Source: Paenibacillus lautus NBRC 15380 | Lineage (GTDB): Bacteria > Bacillota > Bacilli > Paenibacillales > Paenibacillaceae | Length of the DNA stretch: 64,000 bases | Assembly (NCBI RefSeq): GCF_004000945.1 | Contig: NZ_BIMF01000008.1 | Span: 62,001 to 126,000, forward strand | Direction of reading: 5' to 3' | In this document: piece by piece, positions 17,073 to 24,823 of the stretch | Layout of the letters: each line of letters starts with the position of its first letter | Position numbering within the stretch: the first letter of the stretch is position 1 | Made by a program: the position numbers and the translations under genes | Notes under the pieces: model-generated | Seen by the model: the letters and a program-made list of their open reading frames with translations, nothing else | Database searches by the model: none | Told to the model about the DNA's origin: nothing

Positions 17073-17141
17073 TTAATATACGAGGTACAACCGAATCCTT
17101 ACGTTTAGAAAATCCATTCGAATAAAAAACGCCTTAAACAT
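17073..17141 (-). CDS. 22-residue leader ORF of the natural-product operon
   Basis: A short frame MFKAFFIRMD...LYLVY lies between the promoter and the ACP gene. Its ATG at 17141 follows AAAAAGGAGGGAA, a strong though closely spaced ribosome binding site. The peptide is hydrophobic, basic and aromatic-rich, with no acidic residue except one Asp. It could be a leader peptide affecting operon translation, a RiPP-type precursor for the radical SAM enzyme, or chance. It has no cysteine and no obvious leader/core boundary. Confidence 0.35.
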   Translation of the reverse strand: MFKAFFIRMDFLNVRIRLYLVY

Positions 17142-17168
17142 TTCCCTCCTTTTTCCATAGTTACAATT

Positions 17169-17197
17169 ATTATCTTCTTGGTGTTAAAATCTGTCAA
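17169..17197 (-). promoter_or_regulatory. Sigma-A promoter of the ACP operon
   Basis: On the minus strand TTGACA (17192-17197) and GATAAT (17169-17174) are separated by exactly 17 bases. The -35 box matches the housekeeping consensus in all six positions and the -10 box in five. Transcription would begin near 17162, about 110 bases before the ACP start. Confidence 0.8.
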
Positions 17198-17249
17198 CAA
17201 TAAATATAACATGATTCTATAGAGCGAAATTTGTTGAAATTGTCTTACG

Positions 17250-17288
17250 AAAAAAGGAGCCGTAACCTCAAAAGGTCACTAGCTCCTT
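17250..17288 (-). terminator. Terminator after the MFS exporter unit
   Basis: AAGGAGC (17254-17260) pairs with GCTCCTT (17282-17288), inner ACCT with AGGT. A T run follows on the minus strand. It separates the MFS unit from the ACP operon promoter. Confidence 0.65.
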
Positions 17289-17312
17289 GTACTCATGACA
17301 TGGCCATATGCG

Positions 17313-17471
17313 TTATGGTTCCTGCGCAACTCCTAGGATACTTTGTATAAGCTTCCACACTTCGTTCGGTATGTCCATTCTCCGTCGATCTTTAATGAAA
17401 GGATCGCCTGGATATTCAGCCTCGCTTGCTTTAAGTGGATAAACTCCCATTTTGTCGAGGCTTGGAAGCAT
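17313..17471 (-). CDS. Small ORF coupled to the MFS exporter (52 aa)
   Basis: The ATG overlaps the MFS stop codon (TAATG), the classic arrangement for translational coupling. The 52-residue product begins MLPSLDKMGVYPLKASEAEY and ends WKLIQSILGVAQEP just before the terminator. It is hydrophilic and has no membrane segment or cysteine. I recognise no family. It may be a small accessory protein, or the coding end of a formerly longer gene. Confidence 0.55.
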   Translation of the reverse strand: MLPSLDKMGVYPLKASEAEYPGDPFIKDRRRMDIPNEVWKLIQSILGVAQEP

Positions 17472-18730
17472 TAATCCGGTATGGCTTCTTGTTCGTTCTG
17501 CAGCGGCATGCCTGCTTCAACCAATCGCTTGTTGCGAGCGAAGAACACAGTAAGCACGAGCATAAACAGTCCGGTACCGACCAGCAGCCATTCGATTTTG
17601 ACCACGTCGGCAAGAGGTCCGAATATCAACATCCCGATGGGCATCATGGAAGTCGAGATCATCCCGAAGACACCGAATATACGTCCCAGATAATTTTCGT
17701 CCACCTTCTCCTGCAGCATGACGGTCGTCGGCGTATTAAATATGGGCATCGCAACTCCGAACACAGCCATGATGGCTAAATAAATCCAGAATACAGGTAC
17801 AATGCCAAGCGCAAAAGTGGACAGGGCCATGATGAAGCTGGCTATAGCCATCGTGTACACTTTATTTTTGAAGCCGCCCCATGACGCGATGATCCCTCCT
17901 CCGGCCATCATGCCGACGGAAAAAGCGATCTCGATTGCCGTCAAGCGCCAAACATCGTCACCGAAGCTGCGGGTAACCTGCAGCGGAGTCAGAAAGGCAG
18001 CAGGTGCCATGAGCACGAAGAAAAAAGCGAAGAAGATAAAAAAAGATTTTAAAAAGGCATGCTGTTTTATGTACACCAAGCCCTCCTTGAAGTCGTCCAG
18101 ATAGCCTGTACTTTGCGTGTCAGATGCCTTTTTGTGCAGCGGAATTTTGAGAAACACAAACAAGGTAAAGATCGCGATCGCAGCCGTAACGACGTCGATG
18201 AAAAAAATCACTTCGATCGTTGCCATGGTAAGCAAAGCCGCGCTGACGATGGGTGCTACGAACATGGTGAGTGCTTGTAGGCTGCCGTTGATGCCGTTTA
18301 CTTTCGTTAGCTTTTCTTGAGGCACGATTTGAGGCAATATCGCCCCGACCGCCGGCGTCTGAATACCTGCTCCGAGTGCGCGTACGGCAGAGATGATAAA
18401 CAGCAGCCAAACCGCTTGGTAGCCAAGCATAAACGTAATGGCCAAAATGAGCGTAACCACCGCGATCATCGCATCCGCAATCATAATGAGCGATTTACGG
18501 TTGAAGCGGTCCGCCCATACCCCCGCAAACGGCGACAGCAGAAACGTCGGAATGAATCCGCAAATAATATACAGCGTCATCATGATGCCTGACTGCGTAG
18601 TCAGCGTAATGTACCACATGATAGCATATTGCACCAAGGCAGAACCAAACAGCGAGAGGGTCTGGCTGCTTAAGAAGAGAATGATGTTCCTCTTCCAATG
18701 GATTTTCTTATCCTCTTCGGCTTCTGACAT
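17471..18730 (-). CDS. MFS exporter, MefA/enterobactin-exporter-like
   Basis: A 419-residue, twelve-helix transporter. The N-terminal motifs IILFLSSQTLSLFGSALVQYA, MWYITLTTQSG and GVWADRFNRKSL are typical of the MefA macrolide-efflux and EntS-like branch. It would export an amphipathic compound by proton antiport. It lies immediately upstream of the ACP operon on the same strand but has its own terminator, so it may supply immunity or a second export route for that product. An alternative is an unrelated drug pump. A small ORF is coupled to its stop codon. Confidence 0.86.
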   Translation of the reverse strand: MSEAEEDKKIHWKRNIILFLSSQTLSLFGSALVQYAIMWYITLTTQSGIMMTLYIICGFIPTFLLSPFAGVWADRFNRKSLIMIADAMIAVVTLILAITFMLGYQAVWLLFIISAVRALGAGIQTPAVGAILPQIVPQEKLTKVNGINGSLQALTMFVAPIVSAALLTMATIEVIFFIDVVTAAIAIFTLFVFLKIPLHKKASDTQSTGYLDDFKEGLVYIKQHAFLKSFFIFFAFFFVLMAPAAFLTPLQVTRSFGDDVWRLTAIEIAFSVGMMAGGGIIASWGGFKNKVYTMAIASFIMALSTFALGIVPVFWIYLAIMAVFGVAMPIFNTPTTVMLQEKVDENYLGRIFGVFGMISTSMMPIGMLIFGPLADVVKIEWLLVGTGLFMLVLTVFFARNKRLVEAGMPLQNEQEAIPD

Positions 18731-18870
18731 CGTCCCACTCCTTTCTTAGATAAATCTCCCTCACTCGAATTACACTCATTGTAACTTAAAATGAAATGCG
18801 ATTTTTCTTCTTAATTGCTCATTTTGCGTCCATTTCTGGTTAGGTAGACATGAACTTTCCGATATATCTC

Positions 18871-19281
18871 CTATGCGCGTTTGGACCTCATCGCCTTAAA
18901 TTGGGTAATACCTTTATAGTTCATGAGTTTTATGTATTCCTCTGACTCTACAGCGTAGATCGCGACTTTTCCTTGAGCGTTATGATGAATACCCCAGCCA
19001 TAACGCTTGCCCAATGCTGAGGTCCGAAGACAAGGCTGGCCTTTGGAGAAAAACTTCTCGCGAGCGGTTACTCTTTCATTTTCCGAGATATGATTGCGCT
19101 CGGCAAATACTTCAAATAACACATCCTCTTGCGTGTATTGGTAAGGATGGTTCGATATCATCTCATACTGAATAACCGGTACGGTCTTAGACTCACCTTT
19201 AGCCTTCGGAATGATAGCCATGCTAGCAGGGCAGTCTTCGGCAACTTGAATAAAGGTATTGTAATGATTCATATCTTTCAT
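18871..19281 (-). CDS. DUF6157-like protein
   Basis: A 136-residue soluble protein. It carries the features I associate with DUF6157: YNTFIQVAEDCPAS at the start, IQYEMISNHPYQYTQEDVLF, FSKGQPCLRTSALGKRYGWG and IHHNAQGKVAIYAVESEEY, ending FKAMRSKRA. Members are widespread in soil bacteria as single-domain proteins with no proven activity. A GGGAGG site precedes the start at a rather long distance (about 13 bases). It stands alone between the MFS unit and a repeat-rich region, so context does not help. Confidence 0.75.
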   Translation of the reverse strand: MKDMNHYNTFIQVAEDCPASMAIIPKAKGESKTVPVIQYEMISNHPYQYTQEDVLFEVFAERNHISENERVTAREKFFSKGQPCLRTSALGKRYGWGIHHNAQGKVAIYAVESEEYIKLMNYKGITQFKAMRSKRA

Positions 19282-19712
19282 ATTATAAGGGTTACCTCCC
19301 GTTCATTTTAGTTCTGTCGTCCAATCCTTTCCATAAGAACATAATATCCTCATTTTCTTTGGAGCGACAGTGTTTTCTCAGGACAAGAGCTCACGTCGTA
19401 ATATTAGTTCTCCCGTCTACATTGCATTCTAGTTTCATTCTCGGAATAGCTTTTTGGATCGTAATATAATTTATTGAACCTCCATTCTGAGGCGTATCGG
19501 TCAATGTTATATGTATTCGATGACTAGGGAACATCACCATGATGCGCACCATAATTTTAAGCGCTTAGATGGACGACAAGTTTTCTTGGATCGCCATACA
19601 TACTTTGCAATATATCAAATCTTAGACAACATTATAAAATCTGGAATACATATCGCCGAGATACGAATTATATTTAAATATAGGGAACCCATATGGGAAA
19701 CCAATGACACTT
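19282..19712. other. Intergenic region, no convincing gene
   Basis: AT-rich stretch upstream of the DUF6157 gene. A 69-codon plus-strand frame at 19511-19720 has no clear ribosome binding site, and its His-rich start looks like chance. The promoter of the DUF6157 gene should lie near 19300-19350. Confidence 0.4.
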
Positions 19713-19800
19713 TGAACTGAACCCCAATTGCTAGACACCATCTAACATTGGAGGTGCAGTTCACTTTAGGTGGTTTTTATGAGCAAGAAGCTGTTAGACT
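19713..19800 (+). mobile_element. IS3/IS150-type left-end remnant
   Basis: TGAACTGAACCCCAATTGCT opens at 19713 and an inverted partner closes at 19763 (ACATTGGAGGTGCAGTTCA), the paired-hairpin left end common in IS3-family elements of Bacillales. After a short spacer a frame begins MSKKLLD and stops after seven codons, as if only the first codons of orfA remain. No transposase body or right end follows. Confidence 0.5.
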
Positions 19801-19810
19801 AACTCCGTAT

Positions 19811-19990
19811 GGACCGTGATTCCGCTATTTGTAAGTAAAGGTACTAGATATAAGGTTAAGCGGACACAGGTTCCGCTATTGCCACACATATTACCGCAAA
19901 AACAGAGAAAAGCCGAGAATAACGGATTCTGTGTCCGCGAATCATTGAAATTGGTGCAGTTATTGGGAAATAGCGGACCTCCTGTCCGTA
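19811..19990. repeat. Structured intergenic repeat with GGACA...CCGCTATT blocks
   Basis: Three related blocks are visible: GGACCGTGATTCCGCTATT (19811), GGACACAGGTTCCGCTATT (about 19862) and an inverted AATAGCGGACCTCCTGTCC near 19969-19987, with TTCTGTGTCCGCG in the middle. The outer arms can pair into a long imperfect stem. Similar GGACACAGG/TCCGCTATT units are, as I recall, common as dispersed repeats in Paenibacillus genomes. Confidence 0.55.
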
Positions 19991-19997
19991 TACATTA

Positions 19998-20205
19998 GAT
20001 GCACACCACAATACAACAGAGCACACCGACACATCAGTGCACACTGCATACATTAGTGCACTATGCATACATCAGTGCACACCGACACATCAGTGCACAC
20101 CGCATACATCAGTGCACACTGCATACATCAGTGCACACTGCATACATCAGTGCACACCGCATACAACCGTGCACACAGCATACATCAGTGCACACTGCCA
20201 TCAAT
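19998..20205. repeat. 19-bp tandem repeat array, about 11 copies
   Basis: The unit GTGCACACYGCATACATCA is repeated with small variation. Two copies are shortened to 18 bp (CCGACACATCA) and the outer copies decay. The unit contains the palindrome GTGCAC and a CAGTGCACACTG near-palindrome. Because 19 is not a multiple of three, all three plus frames stay open through the array and give His/Thr/Cys-rich nonsense peptides. Confidence 0.85.
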
Positions 20206-20384
20206 TGTCCGATGTTTGTATTTATTGAATCAGTATTGTCATTTCCAGCTCTTTGGTGGAGTTTTTCGCGCTTATCCATACTGTTCAGTTGAGTTTCCAT
20301 CAAGCAATTGCTTATGCCACCTCTGGATGTTCTATTGCATGTATTTTTCCCCTATATAAAAAATAATCCAAAGTGGCTGGAAGA

Positions 20385-20423
20385 AGCAGCAGGGACCCGT
20401 CCTATTGACGAGTCCCTGCTGCT
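20385..20423. terminator. Strong isolated hairpin
   Basis: AGCAGCAGGGAC pairs with GTCCCTGCTGCT, with inner GTC/GAC and loop CTATT. No T run follows on either strand, so it may be a weak or factor-assisted terminator for the arabinan operon, or an mRNA-stabilising structure. Confidence 0.5.
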
Positions 20424-20490
20424 CTGTGCACACCTATATCTCACCAGAAATCTAAACTATTCCAGAAAAAAGTATGGATGAACGTTCTCT

Positions 20491-20568
20491 ATTCGCTCAA
20501 GCCAGATTAATGCTTCGCATCGAGTCCATATTCGCTTAAGCCAGATTAATGCTTCGAATCGCTTCCAT
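20491..20568. repeat. 39-bp tandem duplication at the GH2 3' end
   Basis: 20530-20568 contains the last codons and stop of the GH2 gene; 20491-20529 repeats it with five mismatches, just beyond the stop. The shared core is AGCCAGATTAATGCTTCG. Confidence 0.85.
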
Positions 20569-22302
20569 ATTCACTTTCGGTTTGCGCTCGATCGTCAGCA
20601 AGCCGTTCACTTCCTGCTGCACATCCGTAATTTGCGTGTAACAGAATCCGCTCACGTATGGCAAATTTTTAATCGCTTGCGTAACTCCCTCGTACCGCTT
20701 CAAAAATTCCTCCTCGCTGCGAACCTGATTGCCGTAGCCCCAGCCCTCTTCGCTTGTAAAGGCGATGCCGCCGTATTCGCTGATGATCACAGGCTGGCCT
20801 CGATATCCATAACCCTGCGCGAATGGATAACGATGCTTGTTATGCGCGAATTCGTTGCCTAACAGCGCATCTTTGTCCCGGTATCGCTCTTCCAGCATAG
20901 CGCCTATCTCTTCATAATCGTGAAGTGTAATGATATCCGAAACCGTATGTTCCCAGCCGTCGTTCACGATGACCGGCCGCATCTGGTCGAAGGCCTTGGT
21001 CAAATGATAGATTGATTCCGTAAATTGCTGCTGCTTGCGGTCGGTGGCTATGTCGGTTATCCCCCAGGACTCGTTAAACGGTACCCATGCGATAATGGAG
21101 GGATGATTATAATGCTGCCGGACGACGGCCATCCACTCATTCGTGAATCGCTCAACCGCATCGTCACCAAATTCGTAGGTCGACGGCATTTCCGACCATA
21201 CCAGCAGCCCTTTGCGGTCGCACCAATATAAGTAACGGGGATCCTCCAGCTTCTGATGCTTGCGCACGCCGTTGAAGCCGAGGGCCAGCGTTTTGTCGAT
21301 GTCTTCCAGCAGCGCTTCCTCCGACGGAGGCGTCAGATGCGTATCGTTCCAATAGCCCTGGTCCAGCAGCAGTCTCTGATAGATCGGCGTATGATTCAGT
21401 ATGACTTGATCGCCTACGATCCGGATGCTCCGCATGCCAAAATAGGAGTAGACCGTGTCGATGGGATTACCATTTTGTTTCAGAATCATCTCGACGTCGT
21501 ATAAATTCGGATGGTTCGGGTGCCATGGCTTGATCTTCCATTCCCCTGCCGCTTCGTTGACGACACTTAAGTCAACCGTTAATGTTCCTCGCTCCACGCT
21601 CGTTTCCGTCGAGCGGATCAGCTTCCCGTCAAACCGGATGATCGTCTGAAGGGTTAATCCGTCGTAGCCGTGCGCGGCATTGCCTAGTTCATAACCGAAA
21701 TTCGCCGACCCGCGTTCCAGTTCCGGCGTTATCTTCACTCGGCTGATGTGAATCGGATTCACGTATTCCATCCATACGGTTTGCCATATTCCGGTCGTCT
21801 GTACGTACCAGCAGCCGAAGTTGTCCTTCATCCATCGCTGCTTGCCGCGCGGTTGGGTGCAGCTGTTGCTGTCCACGGCTCGAACGGTAATCCTGTTCTC
21901 CTGGCCAAACTCGACCGCTTCGGTAATGTCGAAGGAAAAGGCTGCGTATCCTCCCTCGTGCGTGCCGATTTTGCGTCCGTTGACCCACAGGGTCGCCGCG
22001 TAATCGACCGCTTGAAAATGCAGCAGGATCCGTTTGCCTGCTTCCTTGGCAGGTATGACAACCATCCGCTCATACCATACGCAGGGATGGAACGATTCAT
22101 CCGCTATGCCGCTTGCTTTTGTCTCATACGCGAAGGGGACCGTAATTTTGCGGTCGGCTCCAAGACGGTCGTACCACTTGCCGCTTTCCCCTTCCCATGC
22201 ATCGTCGAACCGGAAATCCCATTCCCCGTTCAGATTTTCCCAGTTTTCACGCACCAATTGCGGTCTAGGATAGTCTTTAATATATTTGTGTGAGCTAGAC
22301 AT
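20536..22302 (-). CDS. Glycoside hydrolase family 2 enzyme
   Basis: A 588-residue cytosolic enzyme without signal peptide. Domain order is the GH2 sugar-binding jelly roll (about 10-180, with PFAYETKASGI and WVNGRKIGTHEGGYAAFSFD), an immunoglobulin-like domain (about 180-290) and a TIM barrel (about 290-585). The acid/base is Glu411 in PFNESWG and the nucleophile Glu509 in ISEYGG. It would cleave terminal beta-galactosyl, beta-glucuronosyl or alpha-L-arabinopyranosyl residues; motifs alone do not decide. It is the last gene of the importer operon, 37 bases after the GH43 gene, so it probably trims imported arabinan or arabinogalactan oligosaccharides. Confidence 0.88.
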   Translation of the reverse strand: MSSSHKYIKDYPRPQLVRENWENLNGEWDFRFDDAWEGESGKWYDRLGADRKITVPFAYETKASGIADESFHPCVWYERMVVIPAKEAGKRILLHFQAVDYAATLWVNGRKIGTHEGGYAAFSFDITEAVEFGQENRITVRAVDSNSCTQPRGKQRWMKDNFGCWYVQTTGIWQTVWMEYVNPIHISRVKITPELERGSANFGYELGNAAHGYDGLTLQTIIRFDGKLIRSTETSVERGTLTVDLSVVNEAAGEWKIKPWHPNHPNLYDVEMILKQNGNPIDTVYSYFGMRSIRIVGDQVILNHTPIYQRLLLDQGYWNDTHLTPPSEEALLEDIDKTLALGFNGVRKHQKLEDPRYLYWCDRKGLLVWSEMPSTYEFGDDAVERFTNEWMAVVRQHYNHPSIIAWVPFNESWGITDIATDRKQQQFTESIYHLTKAFDQMRPVIVNDGWEHTVSDIITLHDYEEIGAMLEERYRDKDALLGNEFAHNKHRYPFAQGYGYRGQPVIISEYGGIAFTSEEGWGYGNQVRSEEEFLKRYEGVTQAIKNLPYVSGFCYTQITDVQQEVNGLLTIERKPKVNMEAIRSINLA

Positions 22303-22339
22303 TATGTTCCACTCTCCATCATCTGTTAGTTTATCGTTT

Positions 22340-24823
22340 CTATTTCGTACCCATGGATTCCACCGTTAAGTTGCCGAGCTCGATCTGCTCCGCATGAACC
22401 GATCGTATGCCTACTCTCCCTTGCATGAATGCCCGGGGATCATCATAAGTCAGGACCGGCTCTGCCCCGTCCTGCACATATACGTGAATCGTGCCTCGTA
22501 CAACCTCGATACGCAAGCTTGCCGGCTCGTTTGGTTTCAGCGAAACCTTGACGCTATGCAGCAATTCTGAATCGTAATTATGTTTGTACAGCTCGAGCTT
22601 CGTAGCGCTGACCGCCAGGAAATATCCCATCAGCGAATCGCTCACTTGATCCCGGAAATCCGACTCGTTGGTCACTCGGAAGAGCACGCCCGCCTGACCG
22701 GACGGATCGTCGCCCAGCTTCACGGTCGTTCGGATGCGATAATCGGTCCAAAGAGGGCTTCCTCCATACATCTTGGCATCGGAATCGGCTGCGCCGACAT
22801 ACCCGCCGTCGGTTTCGATCCATTGGCCGTGAACGTCCTCGGAGCTTGTTTGTTCCAGAAGATGCTCCAACTTGAACGTTTGCTCGTCGACCAGCTCGAA
22901 GTCCATTGTTTTCCATTCCATCGTTTGGTCGCTGTCCAATTGAATGGCAACGCTATGTAATCCCTTTTCGAGCTTTAGGGATCCAACCCGAATTTTAACC
23001 CAGGGTTCGCTACCGGAGTATTGGCTGCCGTCAGCTTTATAGTTTCCGGATTTCTTATCGTCCACGAGCAGCTTGAAGGATGTCGGCCCCGCTCCTGCCT
23101 TAACCGTCAAGTCCAGCGCATAGGTGCCGGATTCCGAAACATTCACCGCATAACGCAACCAGTCGCCTTTTTCTGTCAGCGAAGCCGAGTAGCTTCCATC
23201 CTCAGCCGTCCGGATCGCCGTACCGTCCGAACCACGCCATGCACCTGCTTTCGAAGGATGGCGGACCGAGAATCCTCTGTCTTCGCCGCTTAAGTAGTGT
23301 ACCGCCTCCATGCTGCCCGGAAGCGGCTTGGCTGTTTCGAAGTCACTGCTGCCGGAAGCGTGGTTCGAGAATGCCGTATACGAAAAGCTCGGCTCGCCGG
23401 TTTCGTATCGGTATCCGATTTTGCCTGGTCCGAACGGCTCCGCCGATTGATCAAGCTTCAGATTGCCGTCCAGGTAAACCCGCAGCCGATCTTCTCCGCG
23501 CTCGACGCGAATCGTGTGCAGCTTGGACCAATCCGTATCTGCGGGGATCTCCGCCGTTGCAAGCACCTTGCGTGTTCCGTCCTCCATCCTCCCCACGGAT
23601 AACCGGCCCTGCTCCGGCTCGATTTCGGCGAATCCGTAAAGATTCGTTTCTTGATACGCAAACAACGCGGCGACACGGGCTTTTGATGGCACCAAGTTAT
23701 ATTCGGCCGTATATATTCGATCCGTGCTCTCCTTGCTGACGATTTGTCCGCTTCCTCCTGCATTCGCTGCCTTCCACCGACTTGGATCGATGGCGGCTGC
23801 ATCCAGCCGATCGGCAAAGACCGGCCCTCCCGGGACGGGCTGATCGTAATTCGTAGGCCCCAGAATCTCCATCTTGTCACCGTTGAATACTAGCCGGTCG
23901 ATGTTCATGCGACGGACGGGCGGGCCTTCCTGGGATCTTCCCGTCAAGTTATGGTAAACGAGATAATAGGAATCCAGATCGGGTCCCAGGACGGTCGAGC
24001 TGTGGCCGAGCCCGTAGAAGTCCGGCTTGGTGCTGATGACGAGCGGATTGTTGGCCGGTATGTTGTACGGACCAAGCGGCGAATCATGCGACACGGCATA
24101 ATGAATGCGGTAACCTTTGCTGAACACATGATTGCCAGTATAGGTCATGTAATAGGTGCCGTTCCGTTTGATGATCATCGACCCCTCTGTCCAATGCCCC
24201 AGATAGGGACCTGGAATCGTCTGACCTACACCGAAATCGGCCGGTCCGTCCATCGGAACGCCGACAATGCCCGACGAACCTGCATGGGTAAACAGCCAGG
24301 AGCCGTCATCGTCGATAAACACCGAGCCGTCGATACTCATCCCGACGTTATCGGAGATCCTTTCGAACGGGCCAGTCGGCGATTCGCTGCGGAACACGTA
24401 ATGTCCCTTTCCTGCCGGAGAAGTGTATAGATAAAACCAGCCGTTCCAGTAAATCACTTCAGGTGCGTAGGCGCCGGTCGATACGGGATCCTCCGTCACC
24501 AGACCCGCATACCTCCAATCGACCAGATTGTCCGATACCCACGCCTTGATGCCCGTCCGGTGATCCTTCGTGCTGACATACAGATAATAGCGACCGTCAT
24601 GCCGCAGTACATACGGGTCTCCGTTGCCGTAATCCTCCCATTCTTCCTCTAGGGAGGGAAAAGGATTGGCGTACATTTTTCCGTTGTAAATATCCAAATC
24701 GACCGCCTCCGGTTTCGTTCTTGAATCGCATCCCGACAATGCCAATCCGGCCGCTAATCCTAACGTGCCGAGACAACAAACGATCTTCAACAGGCGCGTC
24801 ATTCTTATCGGCACGTGCCTCAC
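22340..24823 (-). CDS. GH43-family lipoprotein with C-terminal binding domains
   Basis: An 827-residue exported lipoprotein. The signal peptide ends in the lipobox ALSGC (cysteine near residue 32). The five-bladed GH43 propeller spans about 45-330. It shows DPYVLRHDGRYYLYVS with the catalytic base Asp, APEVIYWNGWFYLYTS and WTEGSMIIKRNGTYYMTY, where the Glu may be the acid. A LamG-like region follows (about 330-490), then a CBM6-like module (about 500-630) and a second jelly-roll module (about 640-820). It probably acts on arabinan or arabinoxylan at the cell surface. Its GTG start overlaps the permease stop by four bases; ATG 24802 is an alternative. Confidence 0.85.
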   Translation of the reverse strand: MRHVPIRMTRLLKIVCCLGTLGLAAGLALSGCDSRTKPEAVDLDIYNGKMYANPFPSLEEEWEDYGNGDPYVLRHDGRYYLYVSTKDHRTGIKAWVSDNLVDWRYAGLVTEDPVSTGAYAPEVIYWNGWFYLYTSPAGKGHYVFRSESPTGPFERISDNVGMSIDGSVFIDDDGSWLFTHAGSSGIVGVPMDGPADFGVGQTIPGPYLGHWTEGSMIIKRNGTYYMTYTGNHVFSKGYRIHYAVSHDSPLGPYNIPANNPLVISTKPDFYGLGHSSTVLGPDLDSYYLVYHNLTGRSQEGPPVRRMNIDRLVFNGDKMEILGPTNYDQPVPGGPVFADRLDAAAIDPSRWKAANAGGSGQIVSKESTDRIYTAEYNLVPSKARVAALFAYQETNLYGFAEIEPEQGRLSVGRMEDGTRKVLATAEIPADTDWSKLHTIRVERGEDRLRVYLDGNLKLDQSAEPFGPGKIGYRYETGEPSFSYTAFSNHASGSSDFETAKPLPGSMEAVHYLSGEDRGFSVRHPSKAGAWRGSDGTAIRTAEDGSYSASLTEKGDWLRYAVNVSESGTYALDLTVKAGAGPTSFKLLVDDKKSGNYKADGSQYSGSEPWVKIRVGSLKLEKGLHSVAIQLDSDQTMEWKTMDFELVDEQTFKLEHLLEQTSSEDVHGQWIETDGGYVGAADSDAKMYGGSPLWTDYRIRTTVKLGDDPSGQAGVLFRVTNESDFRDQVSDSLMGYFLAVSATKLELYKHNYDSELLHSVKVSLKPNEPASLRIEVVRGTIHVYVQDGAEPVLTYDDPRAFMQGRVGIRSVHAEQIELGNLTVESMGTK

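Noticed and set aside
19511-19720. 69-codon plus-strand frame in the repeat-rich region
   Set aside because: No good ribosome binding site, no family features, and it ends inside the IS3-like end.
19998-20205. Tandem repeats as a CRISPR array
   Set aside because: The 19-bp units abut with no unique spacers and no cas genes are near, so this is a minisatellite.
19999-20359. Open plus-strand frames through the 19-bp array encoding His/Thr/Cys-rich repeats
   Set aside because: All three frames are open only because the repeat lacks stops; none has a ribosome binding site.
20385-20423. Hairpin as a small RNA gene
   Set aside because: No promoter seen on either strand and no T run; an operon-end structure is simpler.
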